A DNA stretch of 38,642 bases from Rhodoblastus sp. (GCF_019449565.1 NZ_JAGRPM010000048.1:1-38642), one strand, 5' to 3'. Counted from the first letter of the stretch, positions 1 through 9,589 are shown. The notes: a model not told the origin generated them from the letters alone. Numbers and translations: made by a program.

Positions 1-139
1 CGCTTCAAGGCCAGCGCCGCAACCGCAAAAGGACGAAAGGAGAAAGCCAATGCCTTGACCAAAACCTGACCGCAGGAACATAAAAAGGCGGGTCACTTCT
101 CAGTGAAAATCCCGGGTCAGTTCCAAACGGAAATCAACA
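1..139 (+). mobile_element. right end of a probable IS21-family element (IstB tail plus terminal repeats)
   Basis: The window opens inside a reading frame that ends at the TGA at 67-69 (last residues RFKASAATAKGRKEK...LTKT), which looks like the basic tail of an IS21-family IstB helper ATPase. It is followed by two related segments, at 90-111 and 114-139, that both begin GGGTCA and contain GAAAATC or GAAATC. Repeated GGGTCA...GAAATCAACA segments are typical of IS21-family ends. The rest of the element lies outside the window. The assignment rests on end structure and a short C-terminus, so it is moderate only. Confidence 0.5.
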
Positions 140-216
140 CCGACGAGTTGGCGGAACAGATCAGGGCGGGAATCCCGCTGGATCTATGAGGCGAATCGGC
201 GCCGGCATGCGCCCTG

Positions 217-711
217 CTAAGGTCGATTACGAGGCGGCGCTCCGCTCGTTCTGCGATCTAGTTGGCGACGATCGCGTTCGAACAGGTCCGGGACAGCGAT
301 CTCCCCCGCCTTCGCTTTCGCCGCCTCGACCCGAGCGACGGTGTTTGGCCGCAGCAGCCTAGCTGGCCTCGCCGATTCGCCGCCACTCGCCGCTGAAATC
401 GTTGTCGAGAACGAACCCGCCGAACCTTTCTGCCAGAAGCGCGGCCTGGGGAAGTCCCGTTGAACGGAAGGTCGACCAGGCTCTTCTCGCCTTCGAAAAC
501 ATCCTTGTAGTCGTCCTTCACCGCGTCGCTGTAAAAGACCCATATCTGCAAGCGGGCGCCGGCCGGCTCGACGCATGAAAACGTGTCGTAGCCGCCTTGG
601 CGCGGATAGTCGATCGTCGCCTTTTCGATCAGGCCGCTGGCGCTCAGGGCCGTGATGACCTGTCCGACGTCGTGTCGTCCGATCAAAATTGCCTTCGTTG
701 CGATACCCATG
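217..711 (-). pseudogene. frameshifted hypothetical gene
   Basis: A plausible start (MGIATKAILIGRHDVG...) lies near 711 and reads leftward through a normal-looking segment ending KSLVDLPFNG. The frame then continues in arginine-rich nonsense, while protein-like sequence resumes in the neighbouring frame (LPQAALLAERFGGFVLDN...) and then in another (LLRPNTVARVEAAKAKAGEI...). The simplest reading is one gene of about 160 codons with two frameshifts. I do not recognise the family. Its position between two insertion-sequence remnants fits decay at an island border. Sequencing error could mimic one of the frameshifts. Confidence 0.4.
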
Positions 712-764
712 ATTGATTGAACGAAGCCGCTACCGCGGCGCGATTGTCGAGGTTTTGTGAGCGC

Positions 765-813
765 CTCCTGCCTGAGAGGATGTGGATGTTGAAGCCCATC
801 CCTCAGACAGGAG
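765..813. repeat. inverted repeat near IS91-type recombinase remnant
   Basis: The arms CTCCTGCCTGAGAGG (765-779) and CCCTCAGACAGGAG (800-813) pair over most of their length around a 20-nt loop. The structure sits about 36 bases before the start of the truncated recombinase at 850, so it may be part of the end of that IS91-like unit. It could also act as a hairpin terminator, although no T-run follows. Confidence 0.35.
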
Positions 814-849
814 TTTCCGACGGCCAATTGGAGCCCTCTTCGCCGTCGC

Positions 850-1035
850 ATGATCGAGGATATGACGGTCCGCAATATGTCGCCGGCGACGCAGCGATCC
901 TACATCAGTGCGGTTTCGAAGTTCAGCCGGTATTTCGGCAGGTCGCCGGATCTGCTGAACCTGGAGGACGTCCGCGCTTTCCAGGTCCATCTCGTAAACA
1001 ATGCGCGCCATGGAGTCGGACGAAGCAAGCGCTGA
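850..1035 (+). pseudogene. N-terminal fragment of an IS91-associated tyrosine recombinase
   Basis: The ATG at 850 begins MIEDMTVRNMSPATQRSYI and continues to VRAFQVHLV. This is the SAM-like core-binding N-terminus of the tyrosine recombinases that accompany IS91-family transposases. Homology stops after about 50 residues; the remaining codons to the stop at 1033-1035 are unrelated, and the catalytic R-H-R-Y domain is missing. The fragment is therefore a truncated remnant and cannot recombine DNA. It lies just downstream of the methyltransferase-like gene's stop and marks the left edge of the defence cluster. Confidence 0.6.
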
Positions 1036-1055
1036 AAGCGCGATTCAATAGGAAA

Positions 1056-3065
1056 TCAAAGGGCGCGAAGCCGCGATAGAGCCAGGCTAGGCAACAACGC
1101 GACGACATCTTCCAAATGTGGTTCAGCGTCCTGATCCACAAATAGGCCTGTCGAACGCAACTCGGATTCGAACTCCATCTGAACCGAACGCTCTGGCGCA
1201 TCTGCGGGTAGATACCGTGACTTGAAATAAATCGGCGACGAACCCTGATCGCGCTTATCTAGGGAGACCCGAAGCCTCGCCATATCAATCCGAAGTTTCT
1301 CAACGATGCAGGGCACCGGCTGATCGGCGTCGTCGCACGTCAGCATCGTGACTTTAGGCGCCTCGAGGTCCAGGTCGATAAAATCGCAGGCGTCGGCGCC
1401 GCCTTGCAGGACTTCGGCGCACCCCACTACAACGCGAAGCCGCGCCGGCAGACGGGTGAGCACTGATGAGCGGAAACGAAACCTTCGATCACGCCGAAGC
1501 CCGCCCAGGCCCGCCGCCAGAGCCGCCTCAACATCGGCCCGCACCCCTGCCCTGTCGCCAGCGGCGAATAGCAGCTGGCGTCCTTCGGCAAGGGCCGTTG
1601 TGTGGCTCTTGAAGAACGCCTTGATGTCGATCTGCAAGGATTTCGGCAGGCTCCGATATTTTGGCGAGCCAGGAAACTGCTGCAGCGCCAAATGAACCAA
1701 CAGATCCTCGCGCCTTGTCCGCGCCGCCTCGACAAAATCTTGGTCGTCGGAAACATCCTGATGCAGCGCCTCGATCAGACGCGTCCATGAAATATGGGCG
1801 TCGTCGGCGCCATCGAGAACTGCCTTCGGAACCTCGTCCGGTTCGGGCAAGCGCCCCAGCGTCAGGCAAATGCCTCGCAGCGCTTCAAGCATCGGCGCAA
1901 CGCGCTCTCGCAGCTCAGGTCGCACATTGATTTCGCGCTCGCGCCGCGGCGGCCTTGGCAGGCTGCCAATCAAAAAGGCTCTCGAACGACGGCGAAAGAG
2001 AATTTCTTGTTCGAGATCCTTGTCCTTGAAAACTACTACAATGCCTGGCGCCAAGCCGAGCGTCGCTTGCCCGGTCGCCCCCTCGACGAACTCGCGCAGC
2101 TCTTGCTGGGCAAAATACTTCTGGAAGGTCCCACGCGACGTCAAAAACCCATCTCGATGCGGCTTTTGCCCGGCCGTCGAAACTCTTCGCTGCAACATCA
2201 CCGAGACGCAAAGCGCCTTATTGGCGAAGCCCCAGGCGGCCTTCAGGGTCTCGAGCCGCTCGCGCTGATCTTCAATCACATTCAAGACGAAGCCGAGGTT
2301 GACCACGTCGGCGAGACGCCGCGGACCGCCCGCGGCGTGATGAGGATCCCAGCCAAACGCGTCGTAACCCTGCGAGAGCAACGCTGCGACATCTTCGCCC
2401 TGGCCGCAACCGTAGTCGAAGACAGAGGACTCTTTCGCTACCAGGCCAAGGCGCAGCATGATCTGCATCGGTTGCGACACGTCGCCGCGCACGATCGCCG
2501 TCTTATGCCGAAAAACGTCAAAATGCTCGTCGCCAACCCGGATCAAACTGTGGCCTTTGAGGACAAGGCCTGCGTCAGCGATGGCCTTCTCCCAGGCTTT
2601 CCGAGTGCCGATCTTATTCGCTTCACGGAACAGGCCATGGTCTTCAGCGGCCGCTGTGAGCGCGCGAAATTTCGGAATGCGCGGATCGTCCGATCGGAGA
2701 AGCAATTCTTTTCGATGAAGAATAGGTGGATTTATCCGCGCCAGGTAATCAATATAGACGACCTCACCGGAGCCAAGACCCACCTTCGCCGACGACAACA
2801 GCGCCGGAAAACCGCTTTCATCGAAAGATTCATAAACCAGAAGCGATACCTGGCCATCGGCGATACGCGCGACGTTCCAGTCGTAGACGCAAGCGATGCG
2901 CTCGGCCAACGCAACTGCAGATGATTTGACTTCCGGTAGAAGGTCCACTGCGCTTCGATGCACGTAGACCGACCCGCCAACGACCTTGCCTACCCTTGAT
3001 GTCATCGCGCCCTCGATCCAAGGTAGCTCAACATTCTTGGCCTTTCCAGGCATCAGCAGAACCAT
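1056..3065 (-). CDS. DNA phosphorothioation-associated putative methyltransferase
   Basis: This 669-residue protein matches the general plan of the putative methyltransferases that accompany DNA phosphorothioation genes (the TIGR04096 type). An N-terminal part of about 200 residues has no obvious motif. It is followed by a SAM-binding Rossmann signature, DYGCGQGEDV at about 217-226, and a downstream GFVLNVIE at about 258-265 that resembles motif IV/post-I loops of class I methyltransferases. The C-terminal ~300 residues are of unknown function. The substrate is not known; a link to DNA sulfur modification is inferred from family co-occurrence. It is transcribed away from sspA, with 106 bp between the starts, so the two may share a control region. 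The ATG at 3065 is taken as start; the ATG at residue 5 is equally possible because neither has a strong ribosome-binding site. Confidence 0.75.
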   Translation of the reverse strand: MVLLMPGKAKNVELPWIEGAMTSRVGKVVGGSVYVHRSAVDLLPEVKSSAVALAERIACVYDWNVARIADGQVSLLVYESFDESGFPALLSSAKVGLGSGEVVYIDYLARINPPILHRKELLLRSDDPRIPKFRALTAAAEDHGLFREANKIGTRKAWEKAIADAGLVLKGHSLIRVGDEHFDVFRHKTAIVRGDVSQPMQIMLRLGLVAKESSVFDYGCGQGEDVAALLSQGYDAFGWDPHHAAGGPRRLADVVNLGFVLNVIEDQRERLETLKAAWGFANKALCVSVMLQRRVSTAGQKPHRDGFLTSRGTFQKYFAQQELREFVEGATGQATLGLAPGIVVVFKDKDLEQEILFRRRSRAFLIGSLPRPPRREREINVRPELRERVAPMLEALRGICLTLGRLPEPDEVPKAVLDGADDAHISWTRLIEALHQDVSDDQDFVEAARTRREDLLVHLALQQFPGSPKYRSLPKSLQIDIKAFFKSHTTALAEGRQLLFAAGDRAGVRADVEAALAAGLGGLRRDRRFRFRSSVLTRLPARLRVVVGCAEVLQGGADACDFIDLDLEAPKVTMLTCDDADQPVPCIVEKLRIDMARLRVSLDKRDQGSSPIYFKSRYLPADAPERSVQMEFESELRSTGLFVDQDAEPHLEDVVALLPSLALSRLRAL

Positions 3066-3171
3066 TCAATCCCGGAAAGAAAATGTGCTGCCAGATGCAA
3101 AGCTACGAAGCGCAGCGCCCTTGGCGATCCGGCTCAATTGCGGCATCCTTGCGTGCTAGGGCGAAAAACCA
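3066..3171. promoter_or_regulatory. divergent intergenic region between the methyltransferase-like gene and sspA
   Basis: These 106 bases separate the two outward-reading genes and must hold the promoters of both. I see no convincing -35/-10 pair or operator dyad by eye, so the call rests only on gene orientation. Confidence 0.4.
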
Positions 3172-4347
3172 ATGATTGATTCCATTTACCTCGACAACCA
3201 GGCGACGACGCCAACCGACCCGCGGGTGCGCGAGATCATGCTGCCCCTGCTGACGCTCGGCGCGGTCGGCAATCCCCACTCCGAACATTTTGCCGGGCGC
3301 AACGCCGCCATCGCGGTGGAGGCTGCGAGGCGTCAGGTCGCCGACCTGATCGGCGCCCTGCCTGAAGAAATCATTTTCACATCCGGCGCCACGGAAGCGA
3401 ACAACATCGCCTTACAAGGAATCGCTCGCGCAAGTCTGAACCATGGCAATCACATTATTACGAGCGCGACCGAACACAAATGCGTGCTGCAAACGCTGAA
3501 AATCCTTGAAATGCAAGGTTTTCGCGTCGACATCCTGCCCGTCAACCGCAACGGAATCGTCGATGTAGACCTATTGTCGGCGACGATCACCGACAAGACC
3601 ACGCTTGTCTCAATCATGGCGGCCAACAATGAGATCGGCGTCCTTCAGCCGATCGAAAAAATCGCCGAAATTTGCCAATCGCGCGGCGTCGTTTTTCATA
3701 CAGACGCCGCTCAAGCGGCGGGAAAAGTCCCAATCGACGTGAAAGCTTCCGGCGTCGATCTGATGAGCCTGTCCGGGCACAAGATGTACGGACCCATCGG
3801 GATCGGCGCGTTATACGTTTCCGCCGAATGCCCTATCCTGCCGGAGCCGCTATTTGGCGGCGGCGGACAAGAACGAGGAATGAGGCCCGGCACGCTTGCG
3901 CCGTTCCTTTGCGCCGCGATGGGCGCCGCCTGCTCGATCGCGGCCAAAGAGATCGAGAACGATGCGAACTTCGCCGAAACAAACCGGCATCGATTCATCG
4001 AAATCATTCGATCTTTTATTTCGGATGCTCGGATCAATTGCGAAGATAGTCCACGTCTTTCCGGCAATCTCAGCCTGATACTTCCCGGCGTTGACGCCGA
4101 TAGATTGGTTGGCGCCATACAGCCGCGCGTGATGATTTCGACCAATGCGGCATGCAGCTCCGGCATGATTCATCCATCGCATGTCCTCTTGGCCTTGGGC
4201 CTCAACGAAATCGAAGCCGCAAGCACCATTCGCGTGAGCTTTGGCCGTTTCAACTCCACGGCGGAAGTCGAGAGCGCGGCGCAGTACATCGGCAGCGCCG
4301 CGGCAAGAATACGGACAATGGGCTCAGCCTCAGTCGCGGCGCAGTAA
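3172..4347 (+). CDS. sspA: cysteine desulfurase SspA (IscS/DndA-like)
   Basis: A 391-residue PLP-dependent class V aminotransferase-fold enzyme that takes sulfur from L-cysteine as a persulfide and would pass it on to SspD. The N-terminus YLDNQATTPTD is typical of NifS/IscS enzymes. SGATEAN (about 71-77), the conserved His102 in ATEHK, the PLP lysine K204 in SLSGHKMYGP, and the catalytic cysteine C328 in NAACSSG are all present, so the enzyme should be active. The start ATG lies at 3172. The gene opens the sspABCD cluster and is followed after 90 bp by sspB. An isolated iscS would look similar; it is the context with DUF4007, ATPase and PAPS-reductase-like genes that makes this SspA. Confidence 0.88.
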   Translation: MIDSIYLDNQATTPTDPRVREIMLPLLTLGAVGNPHSEHFAGRNAAIAVEAARRQVADLIGALPEEIIFTSGATEANNIALQGIARASLNHGNHIITSATEHKCVLQTLKILEMQGFRVDILPVNRNGIVDVDLLSATITDKTTLVSIMAANNEIGVLQPIEKIAEICQSRGVVFHTDAAQAAGKVPIDVKASGVDLMSLSGHKMYGPIGIGALYVSAECPILPEPLFGGGGQERGMRPGTLAPFLCAAMGAACSIAAKEIENDANFAETNRHRFIEIIRSFISDARINCEDSPRLSGNLSLILPGVDADRLVGAIQPRVMISTNAACSSGMIHPSHVLLALGLNEIEAASTIRVSFGRFNSTAEVESAAQYIGSAAARIRTMGSASVAAQ

Positions 4348-4437
4348 GATTTCGTCATGTAGACGACGCATATCAAGCTTGACTTTTTTCGCCGTCCCGC
4401 CTTGCTCCTGGAGACGTCGTCCAGTAGCATTATCGCC

Positions 4438-5379
4438 ATGATGCGAGGACCAATCACCGCCGACGATTTCAAGGGACAATTCTCGGGACACGAGACTTTC
4501 CCGCTCCGCCACCTATGGCTGCGCAAGGCCTATGACGCCGTCGCCGGCGAAGGCGCCGACCGAACAGCTTTCACAGGGCCGGAATCGATCGTCACCTTCG
4601 GCGTCGGAAAGAACATGGCGCTATCAATCCGCCATTGGGCCCTTGCCTGCGGAATCATTGCCGAAGACGGCTCGACCGTTCGGCCGACCGACCTCGGACA
4701 CCGCTTGTTCGGCGGCGGTCGGCCATGGGATCCGTTCATGGAGCGCGCCGCAACCGCTTGGCTCGTTCAATGGCAAGTCGCCGGCGACCCAAAGATGTCG
4801 ACGACATGGTATTGGGCTTTCAATCATATTGCGGCCCAAACCTTCGATCACGAGGCGCTGAGCAGCGCCATCCTGCAATATTGCCGGATTCGCCAGTGGC
4901 CGCGCATCGCGGAAAAGACTGTCACGCGCGATGTCGAATGCTTCTTCCGAAGCTACGTGCCGCGCCTCGACAAGAGCTTTGGCGAAGACGCCCTCGAGCC
5001 CGTGTTGGCGGAGCTTGGCCTCATTCGGTCCGTAGGCGGGCGCTTGTTTGAATTCCGGCGCGGCCCCAAGCCGACGCTTCCTGACGGCGTGTTCGCATAC
5101 GCGCTCGACGCGTTTTGGACCCGACACGCGCTTAACGCCTCAACGTTGTCCGTCGAGGCGATCGCCTATGAGCCCGGCTCGCCGGGACGCGTGTTCAAAC
5201 TCGACGAAAATTCAGTCGTCGATAGACTCGCCAATATTGATGAAGTCACCAACGGCCATTTCATTTGGTCCGATTCGGCGGGCATTCGCCAAGTTATGAA
5301 GATCAAGCCATTGAAAGACCCGCTTAAACTTCTGGCTTCGGCCTATAGCGGGCACGGCGAAAGACAGCAGGTTGCGTAA
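4438..5379 (+). CDS. sspB: DUF4007 protein SspB, phosphorothioation component
   Basis: The protein begins with the DUF4007 signature FSGHETFPLRHLWLRKAYDA at residues 15-34. Proteins of this family are the SspB subunits of single-strand phosphorothioation systems, for which DNA-nicking activity has been reported; the nick would expose the phosphate that receives sulfur. I prefer the ATG at 4438 (313 aa; another ATG follows at 4441). The frame is open to a TTG at 4402, but homology starts only after these Mets. The stop codon overlaps the sspC start by one base (TAATG), which points to translational coupling. No catalytic residues can be named with confidence from sequence alone. Confidence 0.8.
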   Translation: MMRGPITADDFKGQFSGHETFPLRHLWLRKAYDAVAGEGADRTAFTGPESIVTFGVGKNMALSIRHWALACGIIAEDGSTVRPTDLGHRLFGGGRPWDPFMERAATAWLVQWQVAGDPKMSTTWYWAFNHIAAQTFDHEALSSAILQYCRIRQWPRIAEKTVTRDVECFFRSYVPRLDKSFGEDALEPVLAELGLIRSVGGRLFEFRRGPKPTLPDGVFAYALDAFWTRHALNASTLSVEAIAYEPGSPGRVFKLDENSVVDRLANIDEVTNGHFIWSDSAGIRQVMKIKPLKDPLKLLASAYSGHGERQQVA

Positions 5380-8300
5380 TGCTTATCGAACACGTCAACA
5401 TTGCTCGCCGGTTCCAACGCTCGATACGCCTCGATAGCGACGTCGGGCGTCTCGAAGCCCTGCAGGGATTTGTCTGCCAGCGATCCGCGGCCGAAGGCCT
5501 TCTCAATATGGCGACGCAGGTTTCGCAAACCTCGCAACGCGCCTTCACCTGGACCGGGCCCTACGGCGGCGGAAAGTCCAGCTTGGCCGTGACACTTGCC
5601 GCGTTGCTTGGGCCAAAAGGCCCTGTTCACAAAGCGGCAATGACGGCCCTGGGCGGCGACATCGCGCCGCAAATTCTCACCTCCTTCAAAGCGAGCCGCG
5701 ACGGCTGGCTTGTCGTGCCAGTGGTCGGCCGCCGCGGCGACGCGATCGCCGACATTGGAGTCGCTCTTGAACAAGCGCGTCGCGACGCCGGCGCGCACCA
5801 CGGCCGCCCTCGCGCCGAAGTCAAAATCGGCCGCGAGCTCCTCGATAGGCTGACCAGAGAGGCTGAAGCGCGGCCGAAAGACGGCGTGCTGCTGATTATC
5901 GATGAACTCGGCAAATTTCTCGAAAGCGCCGCCGCTGAAGGCGGTGACATATATTTCTTTCAAGAACTTGCCGAAATCGCCTCGCGGTGCAAAGGCAGGC
6001 TTGTCGTCGTCGGCATCCTGCATCAATCATTCGAGCAATATGCTTCGCGCCTTGGGCGCGAGACGCGCGACGATTGGGCGAAGATTCAAGGCCGCTTCGT
6101 CGACATCCCGCTCATCACTGCGGTCGACGAGGTCATCGGCCTGCTCGGCCAGGCCATCGGCTCCCGCTACCTGCATAATAAAACCTTGCCGGCGTCCGAC
6201 GCGGTGGCGCAATCCATCCGGACGCGCCGCCCTGGCACGCCCAAAGACATGGGCGCACGGCTCGATAACTGTTGGCCGCTTCATCCGGTGACCGCCGCCG
6301 TTCTCGGCCCGATGTCGCGTCGGCGGTTCGGCCAAAACGAACGCAGCGTCTTCGGTTTCCTTGCGTCAGCCGAGCCGGCGGGCTTTCAGGAATTCTTGCG
6401 CTCGACGCCGGCCGACACCCACCAGCTGTTTGGACCGTCGCGCTTTTGGGATTACCTGCGCGCTAATCTGGAGCCGGCGATTCTCGCTTCGAATGACAGT
6501 CATCGCTGGGCGCAGGCCGCGGACGCCATAGAACGCTGCGAAGCGCGAGGGACGCAAATCCATGTCGATCTCGCCAAATCGATCGCGCTTATCGACATGT
6601 TCCGCAATGGCTCTGGCCTTGCCGCAGATCGCATCACGCTCGAAACCTGCGTTCCCTATGCGGACAAGGACGCCATCGACACCGCGCTTTCCGATTTGAC
6701 CCGCTGGTCCGTGGCGGTCTTTCGCAAACACATGGATTCGTGGGCGATCTTCGCCGGCAGCGACTTTGACATCGACAGCGCGGTTGCGACCGCCGCCGCC
6801 CAGATTACCGGCCTCGATCTTGATCGCTTGGCGAAGCTTGCCGGGCTGCAGCCCGTTCTCGCGAAGCGACATTATCATGAGACAGGCAGCTTGCGCTGGT
6901 TCCAGACCGAGTTGCGCAATCTCGTCGACTTGGCCAAGGCGACCCCTCGGACGAACGACGCCGCCGGCTACTTCATCCTGGCATTGCCCGATCAAGGTGA
7001 AAGCCGCGACGCGGCGTTGGACGTTTGCAGGAATTTTTCCGCGCAAAACGGCGATCATTTGATCGCGATCGGCCTGCCCCGAAACGCGTTGCGCATCCGC
7101 GAGCTTGGCAATGAACTCGTCGCCCTTGAGGCGGTGCGCGCCAGCCGGCCTGAACTTGAAGGCGATCCTGTCGCTCGGCGCGAGATCGCCGCCCGTATTT
7201 CCGCCGTCTCCGCCGATCTCGAAGAAGAATTACGGCACGGTTTCAGCAACGCCAATTGGTACGAATCCGGCAAGCGCCTCAGGCTCGACCACGGGACGAG
7301 CCTGTCAAAGATCGCGTCCAACCTTGCCGATAAGCGCTTTCAAAAAGCGCCGAAGATCCATAGCGAGCTGCTCAATCGTCAAAAACCGTCGAGCAACACC
7401 CAGGCCGGCGTGCGCGCCCTCGCTCACGCGATGGTCAAGCATGCGAACCAACTGACATTGGGCATTGAGGGCTTCCCCGTCGAGCGCGGCCTTTACGCCA
7501 CCGTTCTGGCGTCAGCAGGGCTGCACCGCGAAATCCATGGCGTGTGGGGGTTTTCCGCGCCCGCCGACACCGAGATCGGCCAGAGCTACGTCCCTTGCTG
7601 GGATGCCGCCGCAGCGATAATCGCCGACGGAAAAACCCCGACATCGCTAAAGCGCATCTACGACCTTTGGGAATTGCCGCCCTATGGCATCCGCCGCGGC
7701 GTCATGCCGATTCTCGCGCTCGCCTACATCATGGCCAATCGGAATTCCCTCGCCCTGTATGGCGAGGGCAAATTTCAGGTCGAGATTGACGACTATTTCG
7801 TCGACATCCTGCTCCAAGACGAAAATCTCGTCGGACTGCGCAAAGTCGATGACGACGCCTTTCATGGCGCCATCCTGGACGGCGTCGCCAAGGCGATTAC
7901 CGTCACGACGAAACAGGCCTGCTCGACTGAGCCGCTGGACATTGCCCGCCGCCTTGTGAAGTTCGTGCGAGACCTGCCGCCTTGGGCGCAGAGAACGCTC
8001 AATCTCCCTTCGGCGGCGCAAGACGTCCGCCGCGTCCTTTTGCGCGCCGACGACCCTTACAAGGCGCTTTTCGTCGACTTGCCGGCCGTCTTTGAGAATC
8101 CGGACCCCGCGGCGGTCGCCACCGGCATCCAGCAGGCGTTGCACGACCTCAATGACGGATACCCGCGCATGCTCGCCGCGCTCGCAGACAAGATGCTTGC
8201 GGCGCTCGCGGCAAATAATGCCAACCTTGGCGAACTGCGTCGCCGGGCGTCGATCGTGTCGGGCATCAGCGGCGATCTGCGTCTCGACGCTTTTGCCGGC

Positions 8301-8711
8301 CGCATCGAGAACTATGACGGCGACATCGGCGCTCTGGAATCCATCGCCAGCCTGGCGATCAATCGACCGCCGCGCGACTGGAACGATCGCGATCCCGACC
8401 AGGCGGCATTGGCCTTGGCCGGCTTTGGCCTGAAATTCCGCCAAGCTGAAACATTGGCCCTCGTCAAAGGGCGCAATCCATCGCGACAGGCAATGGCGCT
8501 CGTGATCGGCACCGGCGAAGCCGGCTCGGCCGTGATCGAAGAGTTCGAGGTCGCCGACAGCGACCGTCCCAAGATCGACGCGCTGGCCCGCCAATTGAAT
8601 AAAGTGCTGGCGCAATCCGGCGCGGACCGGAATCTCATTCTGGCCGCGCTCGCCAAAAGCGGCCTCCAAGCTGCGCAAGCGCACCAGCAAAAAACGAAGA
8701 AAGCCGGCTGA
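5379..8711 (+). CDS. sspC: large P-loop ATPase SspC, phosphorothioation component
   Basis: An 1110-residue ATPase. The Walker A loop GPYGGGKSS lies at residues 60-68 and Walker B LLIIDE at 171-176. These are followed by a region with VGILHQSF (about 220) that resembles sensor motifs of STAND/AAA-like ATPases. The C-terminal ~700 residues lack motifs I can name. In Ssp systems SspC supplies the ATPase that works with SspB and SspD to insert sulfur at specific DNA sites. The start overlaps the sspB stop by one base, and sspD begins 1 nt after the stop, so B, C and D read as one translational unit. Identity is inferred from the motifs and the fixed gene order. Confidence 0.78.
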   Translation: MLIEHVNIARRFQRSIRLDSDVGRLEALQGFVCQRSAAEGLLNMATQVSQTSQRAFTWTGPYGGGKSSLAVTLAALLGPKGPVHKAAMTALGGDIAPQILTSFKASRDGWLVVPVVGRRGDAIADIGVALEQARRDAGAHHGRPRAEVKIGRELLDRLTREAEARPKDGVLLIIDELGKFLESAAAEGGDIYFFQELAEIASRCKGRLVVVGILHQSFEQYASRLGRETRDDWAKIQGRFVDIPLITAVDEVIGLLGQAIGSRYLHNKTLPASDAVAQSIRTRRPGTPKDMGARLDNCWPLHPVTAAVLGPMSRRRFGQNERSVFGFLASAEPAGFQEFLRSTPADTHQLFGPSRFWDYLRANLEPAILASNDSHRWAQAADAIERCEARGTQIHVDLAKSIALIDMFRNGSGLAADRITLETCVPYADKDAIDTALSDLTRWSVAVFRKHMDSWAIFAGSDFDIDSAVATAAAQITGLDLDRLAKLAGLQPVLAKRHYHETGSLRWFQTELRNLVDLAKATPRTNDAAGYFILALPDQGESRDAALDVCRNFSAQNGDHLIAIGLPRNALRIRELGNELVALEAVRASRPELEGDPVARREIAARISAVSADLEEELRHGFSNANWYESGKRLRLDHGTSLSKIASNLADKRFQKAPKIHSELLNRQKPSSNTQAGVRALAHAMVKHANQLTLGIEGFPVERGLYATVLASAGLHREIHGVWGFSAPADTEIGQSYVPCWDAAAAIIADGKTPTSLKRIYDLWELPPYGIRRGVMPILALAYIMANRNSLALYGEGKFQVEIDDYFVDILLQDENLVGLRKVDDDAFHGAILDGVAKAITVTTKQACSTEPLDIARRLVKFVRDLPPWAQRTLNLPSAAQDVRRVLLRADDPYKALFVDLPAVFENPDPAAVATGIQQALHDLNDGYPRMLAALADKMLAALAANNANLGELRRRASIVSGISGDLRLDAFAGRIENYDGDIGALESIASLAINRPPRDWNDRDPDQAALALAGFGLKFRQAETLALVKGRNPSRQAMALVIGTGEAGSAVIEEFEVADSDRPKIDALARQLNKVLAQSGADRNLILAALAKSGLQAAQAHQQKTKKAG

Positions 8712-8712
8712 C

Positions 8713-9537
8713 ATGGAAAGGCATGTTCTCGGCATCTCAGGCGGAAAAGACAGCGCGGCCCTCGCGGTTTTTATGCGCCAGACGCAGCCTGACCTTCCGA
8801 TCGAGTATTTCTTCACCGACACGGGGAAGGAATTGCCCGAGGTCTACGACTTCCTTGGACGCCTGGAAGGCTTCTTGGGAAAGCCGATTCTTCGGCTCAA
8901 TCCAGATCGGGATTTCGATTTTTGGCTGCGCGAATACAACAATTTCCTGCCTTCGGCGCGCACGCGCTGGTGTACGCGACAACTCAAACTACGGCCTTTT
9001 GAGCACTGGGTGCGCCCCGATCTTGACGCCGGAACGAAGATCTTCAGCTATGTCGCCATTCGAGCGGACGAACCGCATCGCGAAGGCCTGACCTCGACAC
9101 ACCCCAATCTCGAGGTGCTCCTGCCTTTTCGAACGCATGGCGTCGACAAGCCCGGCGTCATCGACCTGCTCGAAGGCGCCGGCGTGGGCCTGCCCGACTA
9201 TTACCGCTGGCGCTCCCGCAGCGGCTGCACATTCTGCTTTTTCCAGCAGAAGATCGAATGGATCAATCTGATGCGCGAGCATCCGGAATCTTTCGAAGAA
9301 GCAAAGCGCTACGAAAAAACCGCGCTCGAGCACGGATCGCCGTTCACCTGGTGCGACAACGAATCGCTCGACGAAATGACGCGGCCAGAGCGCATTGCGA
9401 CCATTGAGCGCGACTATGCCGCGCGCATGGCGAGATTGAAGGCGCGCATCCGCCCCAACGCTCTTCGCATGGACACCCCGCAACAAGAACTAATGCTTGA
9501 GCTTGAAACAGAAGGATGCCTGGTCTGTCACAAATGA
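8713..9537 (+). CDS. sspD: PAPS reductase-like ATP pyrophosphatase SspD
   Basis: A 274-residue PP-loop enzyme of the PAPS reductase/DndC family. The nucleotide-binding SGGKDS motif is at residues 9-14, and EYFFTDTGKELPE follows at about 31-43. Cysteines C87, C172 and C175 (SGCTFC), C269 and C272 (GCLVC) are candidates for iron-sulfur ligands, as in DndC-like proteins. It would adenylate the DNA backbone phosphate and pass on the sulfur received from SspA. The ATG at 8713 directly follows the sspC stop. It is the last gene of the rightward unit, and a hairpin terminator lies about 50 bases beyond it. Confidence 0.85.
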   Translation: MERHVLGISGGKDSAALAVFMRQTQPDLPIEYFFTDTGKELPEVYDFLGRLEGFLGKPILRLNPDRDFDFWLREYNNFLPSARTRWCTRQLKLRPFEHWVRPDLDAGTKIFSYVAIRADEPHREGLTSTHPNLEVLLPFRTHGVDKPGVIDLLEGAGVGLPDYYRWRSRSGCTFCFFQQKIEWINLMREHPESFEEAKRYEKTALEHGSPFTWCDNESLDEMTRPERIATIERDYAARMARLKARIRPNALRMDTPQQELMLELETEGCLVCHK

Positions 9538-9589
9538 CCGCGACATTCGAAAGAATCGCCTGAACAGGCCGCCGCGCATCGGAATCGTC

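Noticed and set aside
1794..2924. Long + strand frame of 376 codons opposite the methyltransferase-like gene
   Set aside because: It is the antisense shadow of a well-supported gene with SAM motifs, and it has no recognisable domain of its own.
7647..8822. Leftward frame of 391 codons opposite sspC and the start of sspD
   Set aside because: Arg/Gly-rich shadow of two strong coding frames, with no family pattern.
3172..9537. Assignment to the double-strand Dnd (DndABCDE) system
   Set aside because: There is no DndB, no SMC-like DndD and no small DndE; DUF4007 plus a large ATPase is the Ssp arrangement.
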